64,000 bases of DNA from Rhodospirillales bacterium (lineage in GTDB: Bacteria > Pseudomonadota > Alphaproteobacteria > Rhodospirillales > Casp-alpha2). A program made the translations under genes and the position numbers. The stretch covers positions 62,001 through 126,000 of the forward strand of contig JAEPQO010000001.1 of the NCBI GenBank assembly GCA_017640505.1. The letters are read 5' to 3'. Numbering within the stretch: position 1 is the first letter of the stretch; every line of letters starts with the position of its first letter. Shown in pieces: positions 9,419 through 19,506 of this stretch. The notes beneath the pieces are model-generated. The model worked only from the letters and a program-made list of their open reading frames with translations, was not told where the DNA came from and did not search any database.

Positions 9419-10456
9419 TCAGGTCTTGGCGTCGGAGGCATCACCGTGATCATGATCATGAGAGTGCGCGTGGTCGTGATGGTGGTGATGACCGTGATCG
9501 TGGTGATGGTGGTGGTCGTGCTTGTTGCCATGCCCCCGGCCGAGGAACACACCCCGGTCCTCGGCATTTTCCTCGACGCCGGCACCGACGACGTGGTGGT
9601 GGTGGCCGACCTGCGCCATGCCCTGTTCGTCCTCGAAGCCCAGCACCTGTTCGCGGTACTTGCAGAGCTGGCAGTTCATGGCGTTGCTTTCACCGCCTTC
9701 GAGCGCCTGGTGGAAGCGTTCGACGAACGTATCGATAACGTAATCCTGGTCGTTCAGATAACCCGCCTTGACGAACTCGACGTCGGGGAATTTCTCGGCG
9801 GCCTCGTCGACCCACTTGAAGATGCGCCGCACCAGAATGCCGGTGAACAGGAAGTACGGGAACACGACGATGCGCTTGTAGCCGAGCTTGACCGCGCGCT
9901 CGATGCCCGCGTCGACCAGCGGGAAGGCTACGCCGGAAAAGCTGACCTCGGCCCAGCCGAAACCCACGCCTTCCCACAGCATCCGCGCCACCTTGGAAAT
10001 GTTCGAGTTGGCGTCCGGATCGTTGGTACCCCGGCCGACGACCATCAGCAGAGTATCGCTGAGATCGACATCGCCGCCTGCGGCCCCGACGGCTTCGCGG
10101 ACGCGCGCGTCGGCGGCCTTCAGCATCTTCGGATCGATGGCGAGATCGCGCCCGAACACCAGTTCGATATCCGGGTTTTCGGCGGCAAATGTGTTGATCT
10201 CGGACGGCAGGTCGTTCTTCACGTGCCCCGCCGCGAACAGCATGCCCGGCAGGCAAACGATCTTCTTCGCGCCCCGTTCCTTGAGCTTTTCAAGCCCGGT
10301 CCGGATGACCGGCTCGGCGAATTCGAGGAATCCGCTTTCGATATCGTGGTCGGGTAGTTTTTCCTTAAGCCGGACGGAGAGTTGATTGAACTCGTCGACG
10401 GCGGCTTTGTCGCGGCTGCCGTGGCCGCAGATCATGACGGCAGCTTGATCAGTCAT
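9419..10456 (-). CDS. cbiX: CbiX-type sirohydrochlorin cobaltochelatase with C-terminal MNCQLCKYR cysteine motif and a long His-rich tail
   Basis: MICGHGSRDKAAVDEFNQL, LPGMLFAAGHVKNDLP, VVGRGTNDPDAN, FPYFLFTG; C-terminal MxCxxC followed by HHHHVVG...HGNKHDHHHHHDHGHHHHHDHAHSHDHDHGD. Confidence 0.93.
   Translation of the reverse strand: MTDQAAVMICGHGSRDKAAVDEFNQLSVRLKEKLPDHDIESGFLEFAEPVIRTGLEKLKERGAKKIVCLPGMLFAAGHVKNDLPSEINTFAAENPDIELVFGRDLAIDPKMLKAADARVREAVGAAGGDVDLSDTLLMVVGRGTNDPDANSNISKVARMLWEGVGFGWAEVSFSGVAFPLVDAGIERAVKLGYKRIVVFPYFLFTGILVRRIFKWVDEAAEKFPDVEFVKAGYLNDQDYVIDTFVERFHQALEGGESNAMNCQLCKYREQVLGFEDEQGMAQVGHHHHVVGAGVEENAEDRGVFLGRGHGNKHDHHHHHDHGHHHHHDHAHSHDHDHGDASDAKT
9420..9535. repeat. 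Low-complexity CAT/GAT-rich tract encoding the His/Asp-rich tail of CbiX
   Basis: Direct reading: repeated gtgatggtggtgatgaccgtgatcgtggtgatggtggtggtcgtg. Confidence 0.9.
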
Positions 10457-10588
10457 TGCGTGGTCCTTGCCTTCGTGCGTTCAGGGGCTGGTCATTGCCT
10501 CCGGCCCCGATCAAGCGCGGACTATGACAGATATGACCGGGGGCCGAAAGTCACGAAGCGACGAAAATTGGCCAGAAAACCGACGTGG

Positions 10589-11758
10589 TCACGCGGCGCT
10601 TTCGGCGCGGCTGGGCGGCAGCGACGCAGCCCGGTCCTCGTATTCCTTGGCTTCCTCGGCACGGCCCAGCGAGCGCAGCACGGAGGCGTAGTTCTTGAGC
10701 CCCGTCACCAGCGACGGATGACCCGGATCGAAGGTCCGCTCCTTGATCGAGAGCGCGCGTTTCAGCAACGGTTCCGCCGCATCCAGGTTGCCCTGCTTCT
10801 TGTACAGAAGCGCCAGGTTGTTGAGATCCGTCGCGACGCTGGGGTGATCGTAGCCAAGCACCCGTTCGTCGATCATCAGCGCACGCCGATAAAGCGGCTC
10901 GGCCTGTTCGTAGCGGCCTTTCGAGTAATGGATCAGCGCCAGGTTGTTGAGCGACGTGGCAACGTCCGGGTGATCGTTGCCGAGCGTCTTTTCGAGCAGC
11001 CTCAGCCCGCGCGTGAACGCCTTGACGGCGTTGTCGTGATCGCCGCTCTGATAGCACGCGGTCCCCAGCTTGTTCAGCACTTCCGCCCGGCGCTCGTCGG
11101 CGCCCGGCGGCAGTTCGTCGACGGCCTGTTCATAGAGCGCCCGCGCGTTTTCCGGCGCGATCAGGACCATGTAAAGATCGGCGGCGATGATCTTGGCGGT
11201 GGCGGACGCCTGCAGCATTTTCGCCGCGCGTTCGCGCATCAGCCGGCCTTCGTCGCCTTCGCGCTTGCCGAGCTTCTCGGTCAACGTGATCGCCGTCTCG
11301 AATTCGCCGGCTTCCAGCGCCGCCAGCGCCTGGCGCTGCGAATCGGCCAGGCCTTCGCCGACCGGCAGCAGATCGTGCAGCTTGCGGTGGATGACGTTGT
11401 ATTCGGAAGCGAACTCGCGAAGCCGCGTATCCTGCTCCTTGGCGCCGATCCCCTTGGCACGCAGAAATTCCTGCAAACTCTGGAAGGCCGGGTTTTCGCG
11501 GCCGATCGGGCCGTCCAGCCGGTCTTCGATACCGCTGTCGTGGCGCGGCTCGTTCCCGCCCCGGCCACGCGCCACCCACATGCCGACCATCGCGCCGACA
11601 ATGGCGGCAATCCCGGCAGCGAGGGCTATGCCCGCCCACTGCGGCAATTCGGCAAATGAGAGTTCCACGCTTGTTTCCTTTGGCCGTTCCGGCTCTGAAA
11701 CCCGAGAATCGGCTAAAAAAGCTTCATTATCAACCGTTTCCCGAAAACGGGTGCCCAT
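10589..11758 (-). CDS. Membrane-anchored tetratricopeptide repeat protein (kinesin-light-chain-like TPRs)
   Basis: N-terminal TM segment (WAGIALAAGIAAIVGAMVGMWVA), then repeated TPR units such as HPDVATSLNNLALIHYSKGRYEQAEPLYRRALMIDERVLGYDHPSVATDLNNLALLYKKQGNLDAAEPLLKRAL. Confidence 0.9.
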   Translation of the reverse strand: MGTRFRETVDNEAFLADSRVSEPERPKETSVELSFAELPQWAGIALAAGIAAIVGAMVGMWVARGRGGNEPRHDSGIEDRLDGPIGRENPAFQSLQEFLRAKGIGAKEQDTRLREFASEYNVIHRKLHDLLPVGEGLADSQRQALAALEAGEFETAITLTEKLGKREGDEGRLMRERAAKMLQASATAKIIAADLYMVLIAPENARALYEQAVDELPPGADERRAEVLNKLGTACYQSGDHDNAVKAFTRGLRLLEKTLGNDHPDVATSLNNLALIHYSKGRYEQAEPLYRRALMIDERVLGYDHPSVATDLNNLALLYKKQGNLDAAEPLLKRALSIKERTFDPGHPSLVTGLKNYASVLRSLGRAEEAKEYEDRAASLPPSRAESAA

Positions 11759-11797
11759 TTCGTTGACCTTGCGGGGCGGGTGTCGTCAACTCCCAGC

Positions 11798-12796
11798 ATG
11801 GTAACGCTTGGCCTCGCCGGCGCCACGGCGCCTTTCGATCCGCTGATCCTGCTCATCCTCGCGCTGGGCATAGAGGCCTATGTCGGCGATGCGGCGTTCG
11901 TGTTCCGCCGCATCAAACATCCGATCGCCATCATCGGCGCACTGATCGGTTTCTTCGACGACAAGCTCAACCGGCCCAAGCGTTCACAGGTCGACCGCGC
12001 CATCCGGGGCGCCTTCGTCGTCATTTTCATGATCGCGCTGACGGGCAGCATCGGCGTCGGCGTGATGTGGCTGACACTTCATGTCGAATGGGGCTGGGTA
12101 CTGGAATGCCTGCTGCTGGTCACGCTTTTGGCGGGCCGGAGCCTATACGACGCGGTCGCGCGCGTCGCCAAAGGTCTCGAACTCGACGGCCTGCAGGGTG
12201 GGCGCGACGCGGTCCGCCATATCGTCGGGCGCGATCCGAACAGCCTCGACGCGCCGGGCATCGCGCGGGCCGCCGTGGAAAGCCTGGCCGAGAACTTTTC
12301 CGATGCCGTCGCCGCGCCGGTGTTTTGGTACGTGCTGCTCGGCTTTCCCGGGATCCTCGTCTACAAGACCGTCAACACCATGGACAGCATGATCGGGCAC
12401 AAGACCCCACTGCATCAGGCGTTCGGGTTTACCGCCGCGCGCCTCGACGATGCGCTGAACGCGATCCCGGCCCGATTATCCGCGCTGATCTTCGCCGCCG
12501 CCGCGCTGTTCGTGCCGACCGCGAACCCGAGCGCGGCGATCAAGACGGCGGTGCGGGACGCCGGCAAGCACCGCTCGTTCAACGCCGGCTGGCCGGAAGG
12601 TGCGATGGCCGGCGCGCTCGGCATCGCGCTCGCCGGCCCGCGCACCTACGGCGGCGAGGTCGTCAACGATCACTGGATGGGCGACGGCCGCGCCCGGCTT
12701 TCCCACAAGGATATCGAGCGCGCACTCTATCTGTACGGCGTGGCGTGCCTGATCACCGGCGGCATCGTCGCCGGGATCGCGGCGGTGCGATTGTAG
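11798..12796 (+). CDS. cbiB: Adenosylcobinamide-phosphate synthase (CbiB/CobD type)
   Basis: ESLAENFSDAVAAPVFWYVLLGFPG, YKTVNTMDSMIGHK, NAGWPEGAMAGALGIALAGPRTYGG. ATG 11798 preferred over GTG 11780. Confidence 0.94.
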   Translation: MVTLGLAGATAPFDPLILLILALGIEAYVGDAAFVFRRIKHPIAIIGALIGFFDDKLNRPKRSQVDRAIRGAFVVIFMIALTGSIGVGVMWLTLHVEWGWVLECLLLVTLLAGRSLYDAVARVAKGLELDGLQGGRDAVRHIVGRDPNSLDAPGIARAAVESLAENFSDAVAAPVFWYVLLGFPGILVYKTVNTMDSMIGHKTPLHQAFGFTAARLDDALNAIPARLSALIFAAAALFVPTANPSAAIKTAVRDAGKHRSFNAGWPEGAMAGALGIALAGPRTYGGEVVNDHWMGDGRARLSHKDIERALYLYGVACLITGGIVAGIAAVRL

Positions 12797-12802
12797 CGGC
12801 GA

Positions 12803-14314
12803 TCAGCGCGCCAGCGCCAGCAGCCCGTCCAGATCCATGTGCGTTTCGAGATGCGCCGCAAGCCCGTCGAGTGCGGCGTCGACCCGGGCCGCGTAATCGA
12901 TGTCGGAGCTGTGCCCGCCACGAATACGCTTCAGGAACGCGTGGCGGAAATCGTCGGACGCAAAAATACCGTGCAGGTATCCCGCCATGGCGCGCCCGTC
13001 GGCGGAAATCGCGCCATCTGGACGCCCGCCGTCCAGCGTCAGCCAGGGCCGTTCCGTGTCCGGCCCGGTGGTGCGACCCATGTGCATTTCATAACCGTGG
13101 ACACCGGCCCCGGTCAGGGCTTCGGTCCCGGCGACCTCAACCAGCGACTTATCGCCGCCGATGACGGTATCGACATCCAGCAGGCCGAGACCTTCTGCGG
13201 TTTCCGGCGGCCCTTCAATCCCATCCGGGTCGGCCAGCGTGCGGCCCATCATCTGGTAGCCGCCGCAGAGCCCGACGACGAGCCCGCCGCGGCGGTGATG
13301 CGCGGCGATGTCCGTATCCCAGCCCGCGTCGCGCAGGGCCTTCAAATCGGCGAGCGTCGCCTTGGACCCGGCAAGCAGCACGACATCCGCATTCCCGGGC
13401 AGCGCGTCGCCCATCTCAATAATTTCCACACGCACGCCCGGCTCGGCGGTCAGCGGATCGAGGTCGTCGAAGTTGGCGATGCGCGGCAGGCGCGGCACGG
13501 CGATGACGATGTCGCCGTCGCCGGTGTCGCGATCCCTGTTATCCAGCGCCATGGCATCTTCCTTGGGCAGCACGCGGGCATCGGCGAAATAGGGGACGAG
13601 ACCGAACGATTTCAACCCGGTCTTCTCGGCGATGATCTTCATGCCGTCGTCGAACAGCGTCGGGTCGCCCCGGAACTTGTTGATGACGAAACCTGCCAGG
13701 TGCGCGCGATCGGCCTCAGAGATCACCGCGTGCGTGCCGACAATCTGCGCGATCACGCCGCCCCGGTCGATGTCGCCGACGAGGATCACCGGCACTTGCG
13801 CCGCCTCGGCGAAGCCCATGTTGGCGATGTCGGCGGCGCGCAGATTGACCTCGGCCGGGCTGCCCGCACCCTCGACGAGCACGAGATCCGCGCCCTCACC
13901 GTTGATGCGGAAACTTTCCAGCACGCTTTCCAGCAGCTTCGGCTTCCAGTCGTAATAATCGCGTGCCTTGGCCGTGCCGGCGACGCGGCCCTGCACCACG
14001 ACCTGCGCGCCGATGTCGGACTGCGGCTTCAGGAGCACCGGGTTCATGTGCACGCTGAGCGGCACCCGCGCGGCCAGGGCCTGCAGCGCCTGGGCGCGGC
14101 CGATCTCGCCACCGTCGGCCGTCACGGCGGCATTGTTCGACATGTTCTGCGGCTTGAACGGCCGGACCTTGAGGCCCCGGTTCGCGAACGCCCGGCATAG
14201 CCCAGCCACCAGCAAAGACTTGCCGACGTCGGAGCCGGTGCCCTGAAACATCAGAGCCGGCACACGCTGGGCTGTCGCCTTACTCAATTTTCCCAAATTC
14301 GCGGAAGCGCTCAA
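12803..14314 (-). CDS. cobQ: Cobyric acid synthase
   Basis: [77 protein letters not shown]. Confidence 0.96.
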   Translation of the reverse strand: MSASANLGKLSKATAQRVPALMFQGTGSDVGKSLLVAGLCRAFANRGLKVRPFKPQNMSNNAAVTADGGEIGRAQALQALAARVPLSVHMNPVLLKPQSDIGAQVVVQGRVAGTAKARDYYDWKPKLLESVLESFRINGEGADLVLVEGAGSPAEVNLRAADIANMGFAEAAQVPVILVGDIDRGGVIAQIVGTHAVISEADRAHLAGFVINKFRGDPTLFDDGMKIIAEKTGLKSFGLVPYFADARVLPKEDAMALDNRDRDTGDGDIVIAVPRLPRIANFDDLDPLTAEPGVRVEIIEMGDALPGNADVVLLAGSKATLADLKALRDAGWDTDIAAHHRRGGLVVGLCGGYQMMGRTLADPDGIEGPPETAEGLGLLDVDTVIGGDKSLVEVAGTEALTGAGVHGYEMHMGRTTGPDTERPWLTLDGGRPDGAISADGRAMAGYLHGIFASDDFRHAFLKRIRGGHSSDIDYAARVDAALDGLAAHLETHMDLDGLLALAR

Positions 14315-15015
14315 TACTTGGAAAGGACGGCGGCCAGCCGGTCGGCGCGCGCCATCCGGTTGGCGGAATCCGTCACGATCGCTTTCGGCGTCTTGCCGGT
14401 GCCATAGATCGCTTCGTTGATATCCTGGCGCCGCGCCATCACCGCACCTTCAACACTGGCCCCCGCGAACGCGCCCACCTTGGAGTTGGCGAACGCGAGC
14501 ACGTCGGCACCCAGATTGGTGGTCGTCGATGCCTCGGCACCAAGGCCATAGAAGCCCGCGGTCACGCCCGCGTCGGCACCGATCTTGGCCTGATCCTTGA
14601 GGATCGCATCAAGCGCGCCCTGGTTTCGGATCACCAGAATGACCTCGGTGCTTTGCGCCCCGAACTGCAGCCCGAAGCTCCCGGCGCCGAGCGTATAGAA
14701 CGCAGGTGCGCTCCAGCCGCCCCCCGGCTTTTTCGCCATCAGCAGGCCGTTACCGCCCTCACCGCCGACAAAGAAGCCGGCCTTGATGACGTTCGGAAAA
14801 ATCGCGATGGCGACGGAATCGGGCAGGTACTTGGAAAACCGCTGCAGGCCCTGAATGGTCTGGAAGCGCTCGACCGTGGCGACGGCGCTGTCGACAAGAT
14901 GTTCGGCCTTCAGGACCGGCGATTCCTCGAAGTCCGTGCACCCCGCGAGCGAACCGAGCGCCAGCATACCGGCAGAGGCGGAAAGGAAACGGCGGCGGGA
15001 AAATCCGGCAAGCAT
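14311..15015 (-). CDS. SYLF/YSC84-domain putative lipoprotein
   Basis: N-terminus [22 protein letters not shown] (twin-Arg-like with lipobox); [30 protein letters not shown]...[33 protein letters not shown]. Overlaps the cobQ start by 4 bp. Confidence 0.87.
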   Translation of the reverse strand: MLAGFSRRRFLSASAGMLALGSLAGCTDFEESPVLKAEHLVDSAVATVERFQTIQGLQRFSKYLPDSVAIAIFPNVIKAGFFVGGEGGNGLLMAKKPGGGWSAPAFYTLGAGSFGLQFGAQSTEVILVIRNQGALDAILKDQAKIGADAGVTAGFYGLGAEASTTTNLGADVLAFANSKVGAFAGASVEGAVMARRQDINEAIYGTGKTPKAIVTDSANRMARADRLAAVLSKY

Positions 15016-15026
15016 GCGATTGCTCC

Positions 15027-15653
15027 TTAAAATTCGATACCGACCTGCGCTTTGACGCCGGAACGGAACGGATGCTTGATCTGCGTCATCTCGGTCACCA
15101 GATCGGCGATCTCGATCAGTTCGTCCTTGGCGTTGCGGCCCGTCACCGCGACATGCAGCATTTCGGGCTTGTTCTGCAGCACGTCGATCACCTCGTCGAG
15201 CGGCAGGTTCTCGTAGCGCAGCACGATATTCAGTTCATCCAGGATGACCATATTGTACGACGGATCGTTAATCATTTCTTTCGCCGCGTCCCAGGCCTGA
15301 CGGGCGGCGGCGATATCGCGTTCGCGGTCCTGGGTTTCCCAGCTGAACCCCTCGCCCATCGCTTTCATGACACAGAGGTCCGGGAACGCTTCCAGCACCT
15401 TGCGCTCGCCGGTTTCCCACTTGCCCTTCACGAACTGCACGAGACCGACCTTCATGCCATTGCCGATGGCGCGGACGGCAAGCCCCATGGCCGCCGTCGA
15501 CTTGCCCTTGCCCTTGCCGGTATGGACGATAACCAGGCCCTTCTCGATGGTCTTGGTCGCCAGGATCTTGTCGCGCGCGGCTTTCTTCTTCGCCATCTTT
15601 TCGGCGTGGCGCGCGTTCAGTTCCTCGTCGGTCATGTTCTCTTTGTCGCTCAT
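15027..15653 (-). CDS. cobO: Cob(I)yrinic acid a,c-diamide adenosyltransferase
   Basis: GLVIVHTGKGKGKSTAAMGLAVRAIGNGMKVGLVQFVKGKW, LDELNIVLRYENLPLDEV. Start MSDKENM at 15653 preferred over track start 15674. Confidence 0.95.
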   Translation of the reverse strand: MSDKENMTDEELNARHAEKMAKKKAARDKILATKTIEKGLVIVHTGKGKGKSTAAMGLAVRAIGNGMKVGLVQFVKGKWETGERKVLEAFPDLCVMKAMGEGFSWETQDRERDIAAARQAWDAAKEMINDPSYNMVILDELNIVLRYENLPLDEVIDVLQNKPEMLHVAVTGRNAKDELIEIADLVTEMTQIKHPFRSGVKAQVGIEF

Positions 15654-15683
15654 CGTTCCTCCCCCACCTGACACCTTACTATA

Positions 15684-18600
15684 CTAGACGGCTTCCGCCC
15701 GGCCCAAGCGCTGCAAAATTTCCCGCGTCGAATTCAGACGCGGCGACCACAGTCCCCGGTCCTGCGCCTCCATCAGCCGTTCGGCGATGTCGCGGAGCGC
15801 ATCGGGATTGGCGTCTTCCAGAAAGCCGCGCACGTCCTCGTCATCGAGGTACGCCTGAAACACGAGATCGAAGTGGTGATCCTTCACCGCGCCGGTCGTC
15901 GCCGCGAAGGCGAACAGGTAATCGACCGTCGCCGCCATTTCGAACGCGCCCTTGTAGCCATGCCGGCGGACCCCGTCGATCCACTTCGGATTGACGACAC
16001 GTGCGCGCACGACCCTTGCGATTTCGTCTTCCAGCGGACGCACGACGGGCCGTTCCGGTCTTGAATGATCGTTGTGATACACCGTCGGCCGTTCGCCCCG
16101 GTATTCGTTCACCGCCGCGGTCATGCCGCCCTCGAACTGGTAATAGTCGTCGGAATCCAGCAGGTCGTGCTCGCGGTTGTCCTGGTTATGCACCACCGCC
16201 TGCACGCGCGTGAGGCGGTCGACGAACAGGCTGTGTTCAGCCGTCCCCTCGGCGCCGCCGCCATAGGCATATCCGCCCCAGGCAACATAGGCATTGGCGA
16301 GATCGGCTTCCGTCTGCCAGCCCTTCTCGTCGATCAGCGCCTGCAGGCCGGCACCATAGGCGCCCGGCTTGGACCCGAAGACCCGGTGCCCGGCGCGGCG
16401 CGCGGCCTCCCCGGCATCGGCACCGGTCTGGATCAGGCGTTCCGTCTCGGCACGGACGCGGGCGGCGACGGGGTTCATGTGCTCCGGCTCGTCGAGTGCG
16501 GCGACGGCGCGCACGGCACTGTCGAACAGGTCGATCAGCGCCGGAAACGCATCGCGGAAGAACCCGGAGATCCGGAGTGTCACGTCGACGCGCGGCCGGT
16601 CCAGCAGATCGAGCGGCATCACCTCGAAGCCGACGACGCGCCTGGACGCGCCGTCCCATGTCGGGCGCACGCCCATCAGTGCCAGCGCCTGTGCGATATC
16701 GTCGCCGCCGGTGCGCATGTTCGACGTGCCCCATGCGGAAAGCGCCATCACCGTCGGCCATTCGCCGTGATCCTGCATGTAACGTTCGATCAGCAGCGTT
16801 GCGGACTTCCAGCCCAGCGTCCACGCCGCCGGCGTCGGCACGGTGCGCGTATCGACGGAATAAAAATTGCGGCCCGTCGGCAGCACGTCGGGGCGACCCC
16901 GCGTCGGCGCGCCCGAAGGCCCGGGATTGACGAAGCGGCCGTCCAGCGCCCGCAGCATGCCGGTAAGTTCGGCATCGCCCGAGGCGGCAACGCGCGGACG
17001 CAAATCCTCTTCGAGCCATTTCATCACCGCCGCCGTCCGCGTCCGGTTTTGATTGACCGCAAGATCCCAGCTGACGTGCGCCTGGGCCAACATTTCCAAC
17101 CGTTCGACCGTATCGCCCGTAGTGCGCCAGGGATCGTCACTGAGCGCTTCCAGAACGGGCGGCTTCGCGCCTTGCCAGGGGGCGGCCATGTCGCAGTCAA
17201 GCGGATCGAAGTCGAGCCCGTAGTCCGCCGCCATCGCCCGGTGCAGGGACGCGTCGCCGCCTTCGCCCGAGGCGCGCGGCACGCGGACCAGCGCCACCAG
17301 CAGATCGGTCAGCAACCGCCCGGACGGGCTTTCGCCGAACACATGCAGGCCGTCGCGGATCTGCAGCTCCTTGAGTTCGCACAGATAGCCGTCGAGCTTG
17401 GCCAGCGCGTCTTCTTCGGATTCGTCGACGGCGATCCCGATGTCCTCGTCGAGGCCCGTGGCCCGGCAAAGCGTGAGGATTTCCTCGGTCAGTACGCGGA
17501 TGCGACGCGGATCGACCCCGGCGGCTTCGTAGTATTCATCGACGAGTTGCTCCAGGTCCTTCAGCGGGCCATAGCTTTCGGCGCGGGTCAGCGGCGGCGT
17601 CAAATGATCGATGATGACCGCGCTGGTGCGGCGCTTGGCCTGCGTGCCCTCGCCCGGATCGTTGACGATGAACGGATAGATATGCGGCACCGGTCCCATG
17701 GCCGCTTCGGGGAAACAGTCTTCCGACAGCGCCAGCGCCTTGCCGGGCAGCCATTCCACGTTGCCGTGCTTGCCCATGTGACAGACGGCATCGGTACGGA
17801 AACCCACGTCCAGCCAAGCATAGAACGCGAGATAGCCGTGCGGGGGCACCAAGGCCGGATCGTGATAGCTCTGTACCGGATCGATGTTGTAGCCGCGCGC
17901 GGGCTGCAGGCAGATCGCAATATTGCCGCATCGATAGGCCGGGATCGCGAACGTACCACAGTCGAGTTCGCCCGGCCGGTAGAACGGGTCATCTTCCGGC
18001 GCGCCCCAGCGTTCCAGCACCTGGTCGCGCACTTTCGGCGACAGCACGGACGAAAACCAGAGCTGGTATTCGGCAAGCGACAGGGATTCGGAAACCTCCC
18101 TACTCGCGAGTTCCTCGAAATCGTTTGTCGGTCCCGCCTTCAGGCGCGCGACCAGCTCGGCACCGTCCGCCGGGGCGCCTTCGATCCGGTAGCCGGCATC
18201 CTTCATGGCCTTCAGCACGCGGACGGTCCCGGCCGGGGTATCGAGGCCGACACCGTTGCCGAGGCGCGCGTCCTTATTCGGATAGTTGGCAAGCACCAGC
18301 GCGACGCGGCGATCCTCGGCAGGTGTATTGCGGAGCAACGCCCAACGCTTGGCCAGCATCGCCACGAATGCCATCCGGTCGGGCACCGGTTCGTAGCTGA
18401 CGATGTCGCTCTGCGTTTCCTCGTCACGCCGTGCCCGGCCCTTGAACGACACGGCGCGGGTAAAGACCCGGCCGTCGACTTCGGGCAGCGCCACGTTCAT
18501 CGCGATATCGCGCGCGGACAGACCGCGCGTGCCGGATTCCCATCCTTCGCGGTTGCCGCCCGAGAAGACGACCTGAAGCACCGGCGCACCGGTCGCGTCC

Positions 18601-19454
18601 AGTGGCCCCGGCGTGAAGTCCTTGCCGGGTGCCGAAACGGCGAAACCGGTCGCGTTCAGCACCACATCGGGCGGGGCATCGCCGAAGATCGATGTGACCG
18701 TATCGGCGGAGACCGGGTCCTTGAGGCTCTGCGCGAAGACTGGCAACGGATTGAGCCCGGCCTCGGCGAGCGCCGCGATCATGCCGTCGACGGCCTTCAG
18801 GTTCCCGGCCTGCACGAGGGCGCGGTAGAAAACCAGTGACGCGACGGGGCGGCCCTCGGTCCAGTGCGCGCGCACGTCCGCCAGCGACGGCGTCTCCGTC
18901 CCCGGCCAGTACAGCCCGGCGCGCAGCAGCGTGACCGGCTCGCGCCAGTCCGTCTCGGCGCCTGCGAGCGACGACATATATAAGAGAAGATTGCGGCTGT
19001 TGGCCGGACCGCCGTGCACGCCATATTGCCAGAGGCGATGCTGCGCCTCGGCGTCGAGTGTCGAGAACGCGGCGAGCTCCGGGTCCGGCTGGTCGTCGCC
19101 CGGCAGCACGGCGAGCGAGATGCCGCAGGACCGGCATGTTTCGGCGATCTGCTCGATCCCGTACGACCAGTACCCATAGCCGCCAAGGATGCGGACAACA
19201 ACCACCTTCGCATGGCGCACGATGTCGTCGACATAAACGTCGACGGACATGTTATGGCCCAGCTGCATGAGGTTGGCGACGCGAAGCGACGGCACATCGT
19301 AACCGGCGGCTGTCAGATCACGGCGCGCGTCCGCCAGCAGTGCCAGCTCCGTATCGGCGGCGGAGAGATACACGATATCGCCCGGACTTTGCCCGAGATC
19401 GACGGCTTCTTCCCCGTCCGTGATCGACCCCGGCTGTGCCGCTAAAAGATGCAT
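15684..19454 (-). CDS. cobN: Cobaltochelatase subunit CobN
   Basis: About 1,256 aa; MHLLAAQPGSITDGEEAVDLGQSPGDIVYLSAADTELALLA, HMGKHGNVEWLPGKALALS, GTSNMRTGGDDIAQALALMGVRPTWD. Between cobW and cobO. Confidence 0.95.
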   Translation of the reverse strand: MHLLAAQPGSITDGEEAVDLGQSPGDIVYLSAADTELALLADARRDLTAAGYDVPSLRVANLMQLGHNMSVDVYVDDIVRHAKVVVVRILGGYGYWSYGIEQIAETCRSCGISLAVLPGDDQPDPELAAFSTLDAEAQHRLWQYGVHGGPANSRNLLLYMSSLAGAETDWREPVTLLRAGLYWPGTETPSLADVRAHWTEGRPVASLVFYRALVQAGNLKAVDGMIAALAEAGLNPLPVFAQSLKDPVSADTVTSIFGDAPPDVVLNATGFAVSAPGKDFTPGPLDATGAPVLQVVFSGGNREGWESGTRGLSARDIAMNVALPEVDGRVFTRAVSFKGRARRDEETQSDIVSYEPVPDRMAFVAMLAKRWALLRNTPAEDRRVALVLANYPNKDARLGNGVGLDTPAGTVRVLKAMKDAGYRIEGAPADGAELVARLKAGPTNDFEELASREVSESLSLAEYQLWFSSVLSPKVRDQVLERWGAPEDDPFYRPGELDCGTFAIPAYRCGNIAICLQPARGYNIDPVQSYHDPALVPPHGYLAFYAWLDVGFRTDAVCHMGKHGNVEWLPGKALALSEDCFPEAAMGPVPHIYPFIVNDPGEGTQAKRRTSAVIIDHLTPPLTRAESYGPLKDLEQLVDEYYEAAGVDPRRIRVLTEEILTLCRATGLDEDIGIAVDESEEDALAKLDGYLCELKELQIRDGLHVFGESPSGRLLTDLLVALVRVPRASGEGGDASLHRAMAADYGLDFDPLDCDMAAPWQGAKPPVLEALSDDPWRTTGDTVERLEMLAQAHVSWDLAVNQNRTRTAAVMKWLEEDLRPRVAASGDAELTGMLRALDGRFVNPGPSGAPTRGRPDVLPTGRNFYSVDTRTVPTPAAWTLGWKSATLLIERYMQDHGEWPTVMALSAWGTSNMRTGGDDIAQALALMGVRPTWDGASRRVVGFEVMPLDLLDRPRVDVTLRISGFFRDAFPALIDLFDSAVRAVAALDEPEHMNPVAARVRAETERLIQTGADAGEAARRAGHRVFGSKPGAYGAGLQALIDEKGWQTEADLANAYVAWGGYAYGGGAEGTAEHSLFVDRLTRVQAVVHNQDNREHDLLDSDDYYQFEGGMTAAVNEYRGERPTVYHNDHSRPERPVVRPLEDEIARVVRARVVNPKWIDGVRRHGYKGAFEMAATVDYLFAFAATTGAVKDHHFDLVFQAYLDDEDVRGFLEDANPDALRDIAERLMEAQDRGLWSPRLNSTREILQRLGRAEAV

Positions 19455-19506
19455 GCGCTTCCCGTTCCTGTGCCGCACCGGCGGTGCGGCTGCGGGCGTT
19501 CGGCGG

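Noticed and set aside
9446-10357. 303-aa plus-strand ORF starting MIMIMRVRVVVMVVM
   Set aside because: Antisense of the cbiX His-rich tail and body; the apparent hydrophobic start is an artefact of complemented His/Asp codons.
10457-10588. Possible cobalamin riboswitch upstream of cbiX
   Set aside because: No B12-box-like sequence or convincing fold seen by eye on the minus strand; the 22514-22560 gap was also checked with none seen. An Rfam search would be decisive.
16065-18839. 924-aa plus-strand ORF
   Set aside because: Antisense shadow of cobN; Arg/His/Gly-rich with no recognisable domain, typical of GC-rich codon bias.
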